Shown here piece after piece: positions 34,138-46,229 of a stretch of DNA of 64,000 nt (its first letter is position 1; the number at the start of each line of letters is the position of its first letter). The DNA is from Branchiostoma lanceolatum (Eukaryota > Chordata > Leptocardii > Amphioxiformes > Branchiostomatidae): assembly GCF_035083965.1 (NCBI RefSeq), contig NC_089732.1, positions 15,879,424-15,943,423 of the forward strand. Reading direction: 5' to 3'. Made by a program: the position numbers and the translations under genes. Under the pieces are notes generated by a model. That model ran no database searches, was not told the origin of the DNA, and saw only the letters and a program-made list of their open reading frames with translations.

Positions 34138-36100
34138 GATAAGAAACTCGTAAGTGACTTAAACGGTTGATTTTTATTGTTTTCCCTATTCCAGTGGCTG
34201 GGTGCTTTACCCAATTAAAACTGTCTTCTCTCTAACAATGAATTATGGAAAGGGATACAACTGTCACAGGCCCACCTTTGTCGATGGCTTCAATACCGTC
34301 GGCTTCTGGACATGGGGACCTAAGAAATTTACTCCAAAATGAGAACTTCGTAACATTCAGATGCGAAAAAACTTACCAGATTATGTGGTAGGCGTTCCCC
34401 TGGACTTGAGAATTGGGCACGCTCGTACCCAGCGCCCCGGAGAAGCCATAGGTTTAAATCGTGGGCTTAGAAATAAATTTATGTCAGATCAAGCTCAACA
34501 AAATAAACTTTCTGGACTTCACAGCTGTCTGTTTTGTTTTGTTTGTTGGCAGATCCTCAGTATAGCTATGTGTGCACGCCAGTATGGGCGATCTTCTACA
34601 GTTACCGTGATTTTCTTCTAAATAGCACGGCCTAAAACAAGACGCAAGTTGACGATTTTGGGGGTTAAAATGCTGTACAATGGTGATACGTTCAAAGAAA
34701 CGAAGATTTACAAAGTACCTTATTGTTGGCGCTGTTAAGATACCCCTTCACAAAGGGGAGTTATGTCACGGAAGGGATTTAGCCACGGAAGGGAGTTTGC
34801 TACGGAAGCGAGTTTGGCATTCTCCGCCAATAATCAACACGTTCCCAGGACAGTTTGCTTCTTCCATCATGCTATTGGCGGAAAATACGAACTCCTTCCC
34901 AGGACCGTCTGTGAGACGAACCCAGGCGCCAATAGCACTCATGCGTATAATGCATTCCAGAAAAGACTCGTACACGCATTCAGTGTTGGAATAGGGCTGT
35001 TTATTAGGACGCTGCGGAGGAGCGTGAGAATTGGGCGTATGGGGAAACAAACCTCGGGTCACACATCACAGCCTCGACACCTGGTGTATAGACCCGCAGT
35101 CTTAAGTAGTCCCAACATCTACTGCTGTATTTGATAGATATGTAGTGCAAGACTTGATGCAGTGATATTTTTCTTGGACCAGACATTGAGCAACTTCTCT
35201 TCTTCCAAGTGACAGATTGTGTGATATCAGTAACTTTCTGTGGTGGATGACTACCTTGAATTGACTGTGCTTTGGCATTAGTTACACTTGACAACAACGT
35301 AGGTAACCAAGCAATCACGTCTTGCTTTCTCAACTAGACGCCGGCCTGCTTTCGCTTCTAGTTTTAACTAGTTTAAAGATCTGATCAATTGACTTAAGAC
35401 ATGCTATTTGAAGCCATTTTAGCTGTGCAACATGATGGTAAATCAATTTATAACATTTTGACAACTTTAAATAGGTATACAAAAGGATTTTTAAGTATAG
35501 AACAATCGTTATGGGTCTCTGCATGGTAATAGCTGACTCTTATCTTTTACAATAAAGCAAGCTTTTCTGCGTCGTTTTTGCAACGAAACGTTTGCTAAAA
35601 ATTCCTTCAAAGATCGGAACATACTAGTAATCGAGATCAGGGATGGTTCCCACTTATGCTGTAAACTATAACAATAGTAATTATATCGAGATGTATATAA
35701 AGATATTGTGACAAAACGTAGAAAATTGTGAAGAATTGTTAAGGACATAATGAATCTTTTAATTCTTTCAATTTCTCTATTAATTTTGTTGAACAGCAAT
35801 TTTTTGTCATTTATTGCTTTCTATGAATTGCGATATTTGCACCTCATGTTCAGCAAGCAAACTAGTTTGAGGGCGAAACCACTCTTATTACCAACCTCTA
35901 GTATGTCAAAGGTCCAAATACAGAGTTACATATTTGTTTCACCAGTCTACATGCCTGCATGATAGGCAGAATTGGTTACAACGTGCTTGTGCATGAAAAC
36001 TTTATCCAGTTTTGTTTTAGAAAACAACACAATACCCTACATAAAACATAGGACACACAATGCGACCCCTCGAGCGGAGTGTACACAACCTGCAAATTAC
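34138..36100. other. No gene recognised
   Basis: A 34-codon ATG frame at 34238-34342 and a minus-strand frame at 35004-35333 that begins at TTG are the only notable open frames. Neither has splice context or a recognisable domain. 34760-34920 contains short internal repeats (CACGGAAGGGA, TCCCAGGAC). Confidence 0.35.
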
Positions 36101-36113
36101 CCATCCCCCGCGC

Positions 36114-36199
36114 AGGTATAATAACTTTAGAAGCGCAGTTCTCACGGTCTCTTTCGTCCCTGGTTCCGGAGAGGAAAGCACGACATCTTCGTAAACTGT
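36114..36199 (+). promoter_or_regulatory. Candidate plus-strand promoter and 5' UTR exon
   Basis: A TATAATA box at 36116-36122 lies about 35 bases upstream of a pyrimidine-rich start region (TCTCACGGTCTCTTTCG). The segment ends at AACTGTCAG|GTAAGG (36199), a strong donor. The next plausible partner is the acceptor at 39072-39081, just upstream of the phosphoribosyltransferase start codon, which would make this its non-coding first exon. The link is inference. Confidence 0.3.
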
Positions 36200-36814
36200 C
36201 AGGTAAGGAGTTAATATTATGTACTCAATATTTCTTGTTTTACCGCAATTTTAGCCAAGATGCAAACATTTATGTCTCATGTTGCCTTACTGCCACTTTT
36301 TTAACCGTCGATGTCTAAAGCAATTCGATATCCTTGGTATATTGGATGATGTCTTTGATTAGGAAACCATGATTTCCAACTGGATGAACTACATCTGTAA
36401 TAATTCCGTTGCACTTGGCAGTAAAAAAAATTGAATCCTCTGTCGTACTGTTAAAAAGAGTACTAGGCTTATTGTACATGCGCAACTTGGCTGGAAACGT
36501 TTCATAACAGTTTGAGGATTTAAATGTTCGAAAGAATGTCAAAATATCATGCAATTGTTGTAGGACTCGGAATGGTAATATCTAGAACCTCTTTCTTATG
36601 CTCTTTGAGAGTAAGGGTAAATTTTTTAATCGTTTTTGCGCAAAAAAAGGCTGCCCGTTATGAACACACACAATTAACAGGCCATTGTTCGATCTCGTGA
36701 CGATCACCAGATATGGTTTCGAGTGTCGTGGGAATGGTTGGGTGTACATCTGATTTACACACGGTGACTACGGACGGTGGTTTTCTGGCCTATATCTTTG
36801 TAGTCTGAAAATTA

Positions 36815-37165
36815 AATTATGAAATTGCCATCATTTACCTGTATGCAATTGTAGTAGTTTCTCATTAATTATGCAAATTGCGCCATATTTTTCTATTTAT
36901 TAACAGTCCTCTCTTCCTCAGTTACAAATGTCACATATTCGAATAGTTATATCATTGAACACAGCGGGTTTTAAAAATTGTCTCATTAGTTATGCAAATT
37001 AGAATCTGATTTGCATAATTATACCCAATCATACAAAGCATCACGTATCTACATACCAGAAATCATGACCATCCATCGAGCCCATCTTGAGTTATAGTAT
37101 TTTCTCATTAATTATGCAAATGAGGTCTTCTATTGATATTTCTCTCCTCCTCAGTTTCAAATTTT
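36815..37165 (-). mobile_element. Helentron-like fragment G
   Basis: Contains the family blocks GCCATCATTTACCTGTATGC, CTCATTAATTATGCAAAT (twice) and CCATCTTGAGTTATAGTATT in minus orientation relative to element A. Both termini are absent. Confidence 0.5.
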
Positions 37166-37636
37166 ACCTGCCGGATTTAATTAGGCCACCACAGCGGGAT
37201 TGATTAGGAGCAAGAAATGTATGTAGTGATGTATTTGAATATCCCGCCTCAACACTTGTTAGTTGTAGCTCGTAGATCGTAGCTTGTAGCTGTAGTACTT
37301 AGTACCACATAATCTCTGTACTTAGTACTGTAAAAGACTATGTACAGGGTTCTATGCACTGTACAATGAACCCTGATCTATGTACTTTGTATCGCTAACC
37401 CCGTTGTTGTAGATCTGTGTAGCAATATCTGTTAGATTATCTGAGCATGGTATGGATCAATAAATACACGGCTCAGTAGTAATCGGACTGGGTTGGCTCT
37501 GAGTTCTTATATCGCTAAGACAGGAGCTAAGATATCAAACACCCACGGCAAGTTCCTTATCGTTACAAAATTAAAACAGTAAACCGTTGTCGATGAATCA
37601 TTGGTGATCGGTGCCTCTATTTCTATGTTGGACAGG

Positions 37637-37794
37637 ACACACACACACACACACACAAACACACACACGCACACACACACACATTTTATGTTTGACAGGA
37701 CACACACACGCACACACAAACACACACACAAACACACGCACGCACGCACACACACGCAGACACACGCACACACACACACACACACACACACGCA

Positions 37795-37826
<32 letters not shown>

Positions 37827-37855
37827 CACACACACACAGCACACACACAGTGCAT
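37637..37855. repeat. Compound CA-rich microsatellite
   Basis: ACACAC tracts alternate with ACGCAC and AAACAC units. The array is split by a duplicated entry word (TATGTTGGACAGGACACAC at about 37625 and TATGTTTGACAGGACACAC at about 37687), so part of the tract was duplicated with its flank. All six frames are largely open as an artefact. Confidence 0.95.
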
Positions 37856-39125
37856 GCAGACCCTCTTTTCAGACTGGACAGCTTTTTCCGCTGTCCGGAC
37901 TGGACATATCTCCTACAAACCCCTCAAATTTGAATCACTTCGGCCTCATCCATTTATAATATGCAAATTACCTAAGCCTTTTTGCCACGAGACCAATATC
38001 GTGGCCAGTCTAGTCTGGAATCCGGGAGAAGAGAGCGAGAGAGAACGCTGAGGTCCAGGACTCCAGTTTTTGGCGAGTCTCCAAGTGGGCGGCAAATGAG
38101 CGAACCTTAGTTTTTAAGTTCTGAGTAGCATATGTCCTAGTTTAGAAAGTTACTGTAACTTTCTCTTTTTAACTTTAAAGTAACTTTCTCTTTTTTCCTA
38201 GTGTGTAGCGTGAAGCTGGAATACAGTATTCACAGTCTATCTATGCCTCATGGTCATGTAATATTACTTTTACTCCATTCCAATTTGAATGTCAGAAGAA
38301 ATATGTTTCTTGTTAGTCTGTTAGTGTTAAATGGTAACGTTATTAACGTTATGATAACGTTGCACATTTGATGAATATGTCTTGTAATCATTGCAATGGA
38401 AATAAGTCTTATAGGAATTGATGGATCCCATTGGCCCCACCCACCCTGGTTTCATGCAAAACAGAAACGAAGAAGTGCACATTTTGTAACAACACCCATA
38501 CCAGTGCACACTGACATAATACAGCTGGGATCAAGGAGGTTTTATCTATTATCAAAGGCCGTCTGCACGCCTTTTTTAGTTATACAATGTCAATGATAAG
38601 CACTATTAACTGCTAATGTGCTGCGTGATGTCGGACGGTGACAGTGTGGTGGCTGGGGAATATATCAAAGTTAAAGGATCTTGAAAGCCTGAGACATAAA
38701 CGAAACACAAACCATGTTTAATCGCATGGTATTTGAATGATTGTCTTGATACTGTTCAGAAGTCAAGGGCCTTTACCTTTGACCCCGAGCATGCACAGTT
38801 GGAACCTTGAACTCGCTTAATCATTCAAGGTAAAGTATATTCGGTTGAAGTCAAAGTATGGTGATACGGTACCATAATACATTATGAATGCCTAAAATAT
38901 TGTATAATTCATAGAACACCAACTCTTGGTCAGTGGCATGGTTAAATAATTCTAATGTCACTGCCAGGTGGGAAAACTATTCATTTAGTATGTAACCACA
39001 AGGAGAAAAAAAGGCTGTGATAGCAAATGTTTTTCAGGTTACATATATCTGGTAATATTCCATTGCTGTTGTTATTCTTAGGTTACCCTTCCATGCCCTT
39101 AAGTTAAGTTACGACCAGTGACATT

Positions 39126-41296
39126 ATGGCGGAGGACAAGAGAGAGCCTGGATGGTACCTGGCTCTGATGGCCCCCAACTCAAAAGGATCAGAATTCCTT
39201 CAATGGTTGGACACCACTGCCATGTACAGGAATGCTGAGGTGATAAATCATATGTACCTGACTGCAAACAAGATGATGTTTTTGTTTGTTTGTTGGTTTG
39301 TGAACAGTGTAACTGACTAGAATTTATATAAATAGATGTTTATGACACAGTGCGTTAATGGTATGTAGTTTGGGATTGATGAAGTACAAAGGATGCTTAG
39401 TTTTTTGTTCACCCAGTGGGTTTCTTATGCACTGCACCAGAATCTCCTCCAAATAGTTGATCATTGGTATGAGTGGTGACAGGAGCTTGTGGCTAAACGT
39501 ACGTTTTTATGAATGTAAGCTTGCCTTGGTATTGCTGGACGATTGCTAATATTTTACATTTATACTGACTAATTTGTATGATTTAAGTATTGCTGAATAT
39601 CATGATTAAGATGATTTGCTCATAATATGGAAGTGAAATGCAATGTTGGAGATGAGATCTGAATAAAAGTTGAATAACGGTGAAAATTTTTTTCTGAGAT
39701 AATCAAGCGATTTTAACATATCCTATCTAAAACATGATGATGCATTTTTGTCCTGCAGGCTTTCCACCAGTGTGTAGCAGACCTCACGAAGGACTTCCAG
39801 CCAGATGAAGTCGACCTGGTCGCTGGGATAGATGCTACAGGTTTTATCCTTGGTACGATGCTGCATTGTATTGTTATCGTTTATTTCATTCTTCATTGCT
39901 CTATTGGCAAACTTGGGTCCCTCAACAAGTTTTAATGACTGTAGTTTTGATGTGTGTTAACAGGTGGTGCTATAGCTTGCCACCTGAAAAAGGGATTTCT
40001 TGCTATTCGTAAGTATGGCAACCTGTGTGTCGAGGTGGACGATGTCAGATTCAAGGACTACTCCAAGAAGGAAAAACGTCTGGAAATTCGGAAGGATGCC
40101 TTTAAGCCAGGTAAGATATATAGAAAGAGCTTTTGATTCAAGTTTCAGTTGCTACTGACTTCTATTGCGCATTGCGCAAAGCTGTTGTTTCTTCTTTTGA
40201 TACCCCTGAGATATAAAAGTGATTGAGTCAACAAACATAATTGATTTTCTTCTCTCTTAGGTACAAAGGTGCTGATCGTGGACCAGTGGATAGAGACTGG
40301 AGGTACCATGGCTGCTGCAGTAGAGTTGGTTGAGAGACAACAGGGAATAGTGGCAGGTACCACTTGCCAATTATATACGCTCATGTCGACGATGATTGCA
40401 CTCTTACTACATTACCAATCTGCACCTAGTGTTAAACTGTGTTTTACATCGTTTTTCTCTTAGAGATCCACAGTTGGTCTTTTTTATCTCCATGAAAAAA
40501 AAACTTTTCATGGGGATATTGTTTTGCATGGAGTTTGCGTGTGTGTTATCCTGTGTGTATGTTTGTGTCACCGGGCGCATAAAATGAGCATAACTGAAGA
40601 ACGTGTAAATGGATTGTAATGATATTTGGTATATGGGTAGGTGCTGGGAGGAAAAAGGTCAAGGTCAATTTTGGGCCCCCTGGTATGTGTCACTGGAACT
40701 GCATTGGCGTATTTTTAAAAATATTCGAAGGAGAATGACTGAAGATTTTCATGTTATTTGGTACGCAGGTGGGTTAGACAGAGATGTACAAACTGAAGTG
40801 GTAATTATGGACTGAATTTGCATATTAAGTAATGAGGAGTATCTACTTCTCTATTGTGGATATGGGCTTTGAGGTCGCACCTGTTGGATTCATTGGTCTC
40901 TTATCTAGGTCAAGTATTCCCAAGGTCCCAACAGCTGGTGGTCAAACAACAAATGGGTACACTACCAAACATGTGTACTTGTTTCTATTATGTGGATACC
41001 CTCTGGCACATAAAACAAAACAACCAGCATATAAAAACAAATTTCATGGAGATTTTGGGTCTTCGGACCCCTGTTGCTTTATGTATTGTCACAAAATCAA
41101 AAGAAAAATGTAATATTTTCTTATTCTGTCTTCCATTATTGTTGTAGGAATTGCCTGTGTCTGTATTGAAGAGTCAGAAGGAGGGAAGAGACTTATGGAG
41201 AAGTACAAGTGTGTGTCCTGTGTGGCTTCCAGAGAAATCCAAGATCAAGTCAATGCCCATAATCTGGAGAGCTGCAAGGCATACAAACCCTTGTAG
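39126..41296 (+). CDS. Type-I phosphoribosyltransferase (APRT-like), 5 exons
   Basis: Exons are 39126-39239, 39759-39840, 39964-40110, 40261-40356 and 41148-41296, all GT-AG and phase-compatible, giving 195 aa. DLVAGIDATG (about 57-66) fits the domain core. VLIVDQWIETGGT (118-130) is the PRPP-binding loop, where most family members have two adjacent acidic residues. Here the second is Gln123, with Glu126 three residues later. A lysine-rich flexible region (KDYSKKEKRLEIRKDAFKPG) precedes it. The family moves ribose-5-phosphate from PRPP to a base, and APRT salvages adenine. The base specificity of this variant cannot be told from sequence alone. ATG follows a TTCTTAG acceptor-like site at 39081, so a non-coding first exon is likely. 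Intron 4 carries a Helentron-like element. Confidence 0.85.
40484..41075 (+). mobile_element. Helentron-like element F in intron 4
   Basis: The left end TTATCTCCATGAAAA and right end TTTCATGGAGATTTTGGG match element E. The right end then folds as GGGTC-TTCG-GACCC, a perfect 5-bp stem with a UUCG-type tetraloop, just before CCTGTT. The middle has GCATAACTGAAGAACGTG and GGTCAAGGTCAATTTTGGGC. Confidence 0.65.
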
Positions 41297-41398
41297 TTTG
41301 GGGTTAAAGGCTTGATATTCATATGTTGAAATTGTGGTCTGTGTGCTATTTGATTATGTAATAGTAAAGTTGAGACTTTTTGTTTGAATAATTAAGGG

Positions 41399-41520
41399 TT
41401 AATGACCCGCCCCGAGGTGTATATGGTGTCATAACGCCTGGCCATGTGCTATGACCACCAAATAAAACCACCGAGTGAGCCAATGACATCATATACACCG
41501 AGGAAGAGGAAGGTCATTAA
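41399..41520. mobile_element. TTAA-flanked 114-bp MITE with polyadenylation signal
   Basis: TTAA occurs at 41399-41402 and 41517-41520. The enclosed termini TGACCCGCC...GGTGTATATGGTGTCAT and the inverse ATGACATCATATACACCG...AGGTCA pair along about 30 bases. The only canonical AATAAA within 600 bases of the phosphoribosyltransferase stop codon is at 41461-41466, inside this element. Confidence 0.75.
41461..41466 (+). terminator. Possible AATAAA signal of the phosphoribosyltransferase gene
   Basis: It lies 165 bases after the stop codon, within the loop of the TTAA-flanked MITE. If used, the transcript would end inside the transposon. Confidence 0.4.
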
Positions 41521-42590
41521 CGTTATTATCATATAGCCTATCCAAACCCATATAAGACTTAGAGTAGATAATTCCTGTATGACGCATATAATCTTATACT
41601 ATCAAGAATGCATATCAGAATTTACATTTGTCCTATTTGAACAGAAGATGATAGATTTCATTTTGAAAGCCAACATTTCCACAGATGATGTATAATAACA
41701 TTGCAATATTGGCATGTCAAATCTTTTTCAAATCTATTGTCTATTATCATCATTCCTCCCTGCTGGGTGCCTTGCGTGGCTCCACTTACAGTTCCACCCG
41801 TTTAGATTTGACTTGTATTGAAATGGTTTATTCTATTTTGTCATATGCTTACAAAAGATTTGATTTATTCCATTAAGATAGTTAGCATTTTTTGGAACAA
41901 ATAAACATCATACGATTGTTAACAAAAAGATAACCTCCCCCTCTACATAATGGGAGGAATGATGATCACGGGTGTGTTATGGCAATTGACACATTGGCAA
42001 TGCAGGCTTCTTATTGGTCGACGCCATCTGGCTATGTGATGATAAACATTAAATGTATTTTCACCAACTTTCCTAACAACATCATAGACTACAAAAGGCA
42101 GTCAATTCTTCCAGTTTTTCACAGATGTGCTAAGGAAGGTTCTTTGTATTTATGTAGGGTTGCCTTTTAGCAGCATTGCATCTAAGGGCTCGGCACAGGT
42201 TCACTACATGGTAGCTACAAAATGTAACCTCCATTAATGTTTATTCGCCAGGTTATAAACATCCATCACTTTAAAGATACGTGTTTGTGAGACCCCCAGG
42301 TATGCACAGTTTAGATATGCATTACACTGGAAGATAATGCACTGGAGATCTGTTTAGAACAGAATCCAAAATAATAAGGGAAAATCCATTTTATTCCCTT
42401 TTTTCGACTTGAAAATTAGAATATGAAGGTGTTCATTTTACAGAATTGCAGCCGTTTAGGCTTGTTATTGAGGAATCCAAGAAATGTATATCTAGATATT
42501 CGGGACATATTGAGTCAAATGACTCAAACAGAGTTTTGATTGTCCAGCCATGTGGGGTTGGTTTCTGAAATTTGAAGGTGAAAATTCGTG
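41521..42590. other. Gene-free spacer
   Basis: No exon recognised. A lone TGAGTCAAATGACTCA pair at 42511-42526 precedes the AP-1-type minisatellite and may be its ancestral unit. Confidence 0.4.
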
Positions 42591-42930
42591 GACTTTGAGT
42601 CATTTGACTCATAAGGGAGCCTTTGAGTCATGTGACTCAAAACGGGCCACTTTGAGGCATTTGACTCAAAACGGGTGACTTTGAGCCATGAGACTCAAAA
42701 CGGGCCACTTTGAGGTATTTGAATCAAAACGGGCAACTTTGAGTCATGTGACTCCAAACGGGCCACTTTAGGCATTTGACTTAAAACGGGCAACTTTGAG
42801 TCATATGACTCAAAAAGGGCCACTTTGAGGCATTTGACTCAAAACGGGCAACTTTGAATCATATGACTCAAAACGGGTGACTTTGAATCATTTGGCTCAA
42901 AATGGGCGACTTTGAGTCATTTGACTCAAG
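42591..42930. repeat. 29-bp minisatellite of inverted AP-1-type sites
   Basis: Twelve units, mostly 29 bases apart (TTTGAG-type words at 42594, 42622, 42651 and so on to 42911). The consensus is TTTGAGTCATNTGACTCAAA plus ACGGGCGAC. TGAGTCA and TGACTCA are both the canonical AP-1 (TRE) heptamer, so an intact unit holds two head-to-head sites two bases apart. By eye about 12 intact heptamers remain in the array. Confidence 0.9.
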
Positions 42931-45057
42931 ATGATGAGTGACTAAAGAGCGGTTATAAAACACGATCCAGCATCGCCTTAAGTGGAAACGCATTGGATTT
43001 TATTCAAATCCTCAAAACAGAGTACATGGAAATAAATGAAATAAATGAATAAAGTAGAATTCACAGCGCAGTTTCAAATTAGAGTCACCTGTTTTGTAAG
43101 GGATGAAAAGTTGCAGATGAAAACAGAAAAGACATATTCATACCTCTCAGTTTAACCTTCTTGGTCATAGATAGACAAATATAGCAATTTTTGACAACGT
43201 TTTTTTTTTAACTTTTCCCAGCTGTTCTTGATCAGAGAATGATAATTGCAGTAGGGCTGCCGGTAAATCCATAGTTAATTGATTAGCTATGACCATCAAA
43301 AGTGACAATGATAAAAAATCTTTACATGTCAATTTACTCACAATTCGTTTTCGTTTGATGCATTGATAAACATTACAAATAAAAGCAGACAGTACATATA
43401 TTTGTATATTCCAATAAAGCACTTAAAGGCCTTAACAAGTTTTTCACTCTCCAATGCCTTGCTAAGTAGATGGAATTTACAGTAGAGACGGTCAGTATAT
43501 ACACATACTAGTGTATTGATCAACTATAAATACCAATAACGGCGTGAAGAAATACTCAGTTTAAAGTTTGCCGTCCAGCGACATGTAATGTATTAAACCA
43601 CTGACTGCCGTCAGCATATCAAGAGGGAAAACCCCTTTATAGTTTCTTAACATCTTGTTCGGGAATATGGCTTGAACCGGTTGTAGCAAGACTCTTTAAA
43701 ACTTCGTATAGTCATGAGAAGACGTCATTACCATGGCTACCTCTTGCACGTAGCTTCTTATTCTCCTGTCAGCGCGAACACCACTAGACAATCCTTGCCT
43801 TGTACCTTCTCTCGTCTTTTCCATCCAGTGTGATTCTCCGAACAGCAACCTGTAGCCAATGACTGAGTGAATAAAAATGATTCCTTATCAAACACACTAA
43901 ACAAGTTTTTAAGCATTAGGTGTGGCAGAGGGCTGTCGTTTTTACATCCAGCATGATAGCACAAGTCCAAACAAAACACAATCGCATGGGTAGCACAGCC
44001 ACTGGATGGACACATTTACATTATAGTATTGCATTCATACATATATATAAGTCTATCACTCGGCCTCATATATGCAAGAAGAGATTAAATGGAAGGATTT
44101 CAGCTGAGGACAGCAGTCACGAAAACACATCCGACAATCGGAAACAAGTAGCAGGTAGGATATATCTTGCTTAGGAGCGGCCAATAAGAGTAGCCAACAG
44201 GTACAGCTTTTTTTTAAATAAGTTAAAAAGAGATTATTAACTCATCCCCTATTTCTTAGGGCCTTTCTTCAGTAATTCACATGTCTTAGACCGTCAAGTG
44301 TTGTGTAACACCTAGTATATACGTCAGAAAGATTACAATCTATCTTAGGGGATTGTGTGTGCCCTTGTACTATCAGGGGTCGAATCAGTAAAAGTGATAG
44401 CCTGACCTGTTTAGTACACTTACATACACAATAATGAGAGCTGCATTTACAATAGATAACATCCAGTAGGTACATGTAGCTGGTAAGGCGTCAATTATTA
44501 GGTACATTTAGCCTAGCAATTTGATAGTTTCGGCTAGGTTTTCCTACGGAGGTACGGGTCGTAGAATTCGTCATACACGGGGCCGCCGGCTTTACTTCAC
44601 CATCCGAAATGACGAATGCAATCCTTTAAGCCGGCGTCACAATTCATGCGAGCGTCGGCCGACTTCGCACATCGCCCGAGCGTGGACCTCATTTTTCAAT
44701 TGAAATCTCGGGCGACGTCCGTCCAACACTAAAAACTGAAAAGCCCCCATGACATGGTACCATCTGTTGGACATGGAGAAAGTCAGTATTAATTAACCTG
44801 GTAAAAGGGCAATATTCGCATCAACTTTTATGTCTAAAAATCGCCCCAAGCCCGCGTAATCGAGAAGACGTCGACCGTACTTGGGCCGAAAATGCACTCC
44901 TTTCCATAATTGATGCTGCGCCTTCATATCTGTTTTCTAGGTGAATGGGTAATTAAAGGGGCATTTCCTGAATTTTCTGCAACATGTTGCATTTGCACTC
45001 TCAGTTTTATCTTTAACCAACAACACCCAATTTTTTTTTTAAAGTACACACTTGCAG
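42931..45057. other. Gene-free stretch with a GC-rich foldback-like patch
   Basis: No recognisable coding exon. The GC-rich segment 44540-44720 contains inverted words (GCCGCCGGC / GCCGGCG, CGCCCGAG / CTCGGGCG) and may be a MITE remnant. Open frames in 43165-44475 are AT-rich and not protein-like. Confidence 0.4.
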
Positions 45058-46176
45058 CTCAGCGTCTGCACCACAACGGTCAGATACCTGACGCCCTGGT
45101 GGACCTCTTCCCCCGGTATGACAAGGTCGATGAGTATGAGCGAGGGTATAACACCAGGCGACGCCAAAACCTCAACGAAGATGACCACGACGATATCGCA
45201 GTTGAAGGGGCCGGTTGCCACCTATCCTTCAGTGGGTTTGCCGAACGTCTTGGGGGCAATTCAGCCAGCTCTTTTGGGATGTTCTTTGGAACACCTAGCG
45301 GGCGAGTGGTCTTAGACGCGGCTGACAGACAGCTTCTGGTTGACCATTACAGGAAATTGAACTATTTCTATCAATTACTGTCAGCAACTTTTCTTACACA
45401 AATTTTACACCAAATAAGCCGCAAACTCCATTTACGGTTAGCGCTGTTATGGTAAGCACCTTTCCGAAAAACATCACACTTAGTATAAGGATGAAATGGG
45501 AAAAAGTTTGAAATTATATATATGCAGTTCTCAGAAGTTTCCCAAATAAAAAGTTCTGTAATTATGAGTTGAAAGTGTTTGATTTATTTGATTTGAAAAT
45601 GCATAGGTGCTAATGCCTACCTGCACCTTGTTACCACCTGTGCATTACATGCTATCGTCTATACCATGTTTCTGTTCCACTTCCTTCACCAGCCGGGACA
45701 ACCTACAGTGTCATCGTCGTGAATTTGTCATAACATTTAACCTTGCTCAAGTCCCCGATGTCGACAGACAATATTTGATCCACTACAGAACTCAATGGTG
45801 GGAAGATGATTCACCGCTACGATGCCGTAGTGGGAACAACAAGGTGAGCAGTTATGTGCTTGCCCGTTTTGAGGACGACAACCCCCCACCTACGGCCAGC
45901 ACTGACGTTGTCATCAATGGGCAGATTTGCTACCATTGGCTTGGAAGAATCCAGGAATTCTGGTTACATAACAATGGGCCCAGACAGAGGGCGGAACAAC
46001 TGGTCAAAGTCTGCTGGTATAACAGGCCAAAGCGGGAGAGTGGAGGCTTCTATTCTGTGGATACAGACCAGCCGAGCAGTGTTAACACGGTAGAAGACCT
46101 TTTGAACCTGAAGACATGTTTGCCACTGATAGCTATGGAAGGACACTATATCTGGGTAGTGGCCATCCATCGTTAA
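45058..46176 (+). CDS. 3' part of a spliced transposase-like gene (CACTA/EnSpm-type?)
   Basis: Exon 45058-45451 follows a CTTGCAG acceptor and ends ATG|GTAAGC. Exon 45693-46176 follows a CACCAG acceptor in matching phase and ends with a stop, giving about 291 residues. Features are RYDKVDEYERGYNTRRRQN, AADRQLLVDHYRKLNYFY, then SSYVLARFE, VVINGQICYHWLGRIQEFW and QLVKVCWYNRP. The last three resemble the C-terminal region of animal CACTA-like transposase proteins from memory, unverified. The 5' part is not found upstream. A related, broken copy lies at 57904-58503. It may be a captured or degenerate transposon gene. Confidence 0.5.
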
Positions 46177-46229
46177 AGAACAGGGAGTATGATGTCACAT
46201 ATCTGGGAATGACTTCTGGTTATGCTTTT

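Noticed and set aside
37507..38051. Long overlapping Cys/Val- and Thr/His-rich open frames
   Set aside because: They are readings of the CA/CG microsatellite in several frames and have no biological composition.
42591..42930. CRISPR-like 29-bp periodic array
   Set aside because: The whole 29-base unit repeats with no unique spacers. It is a minisatellite.
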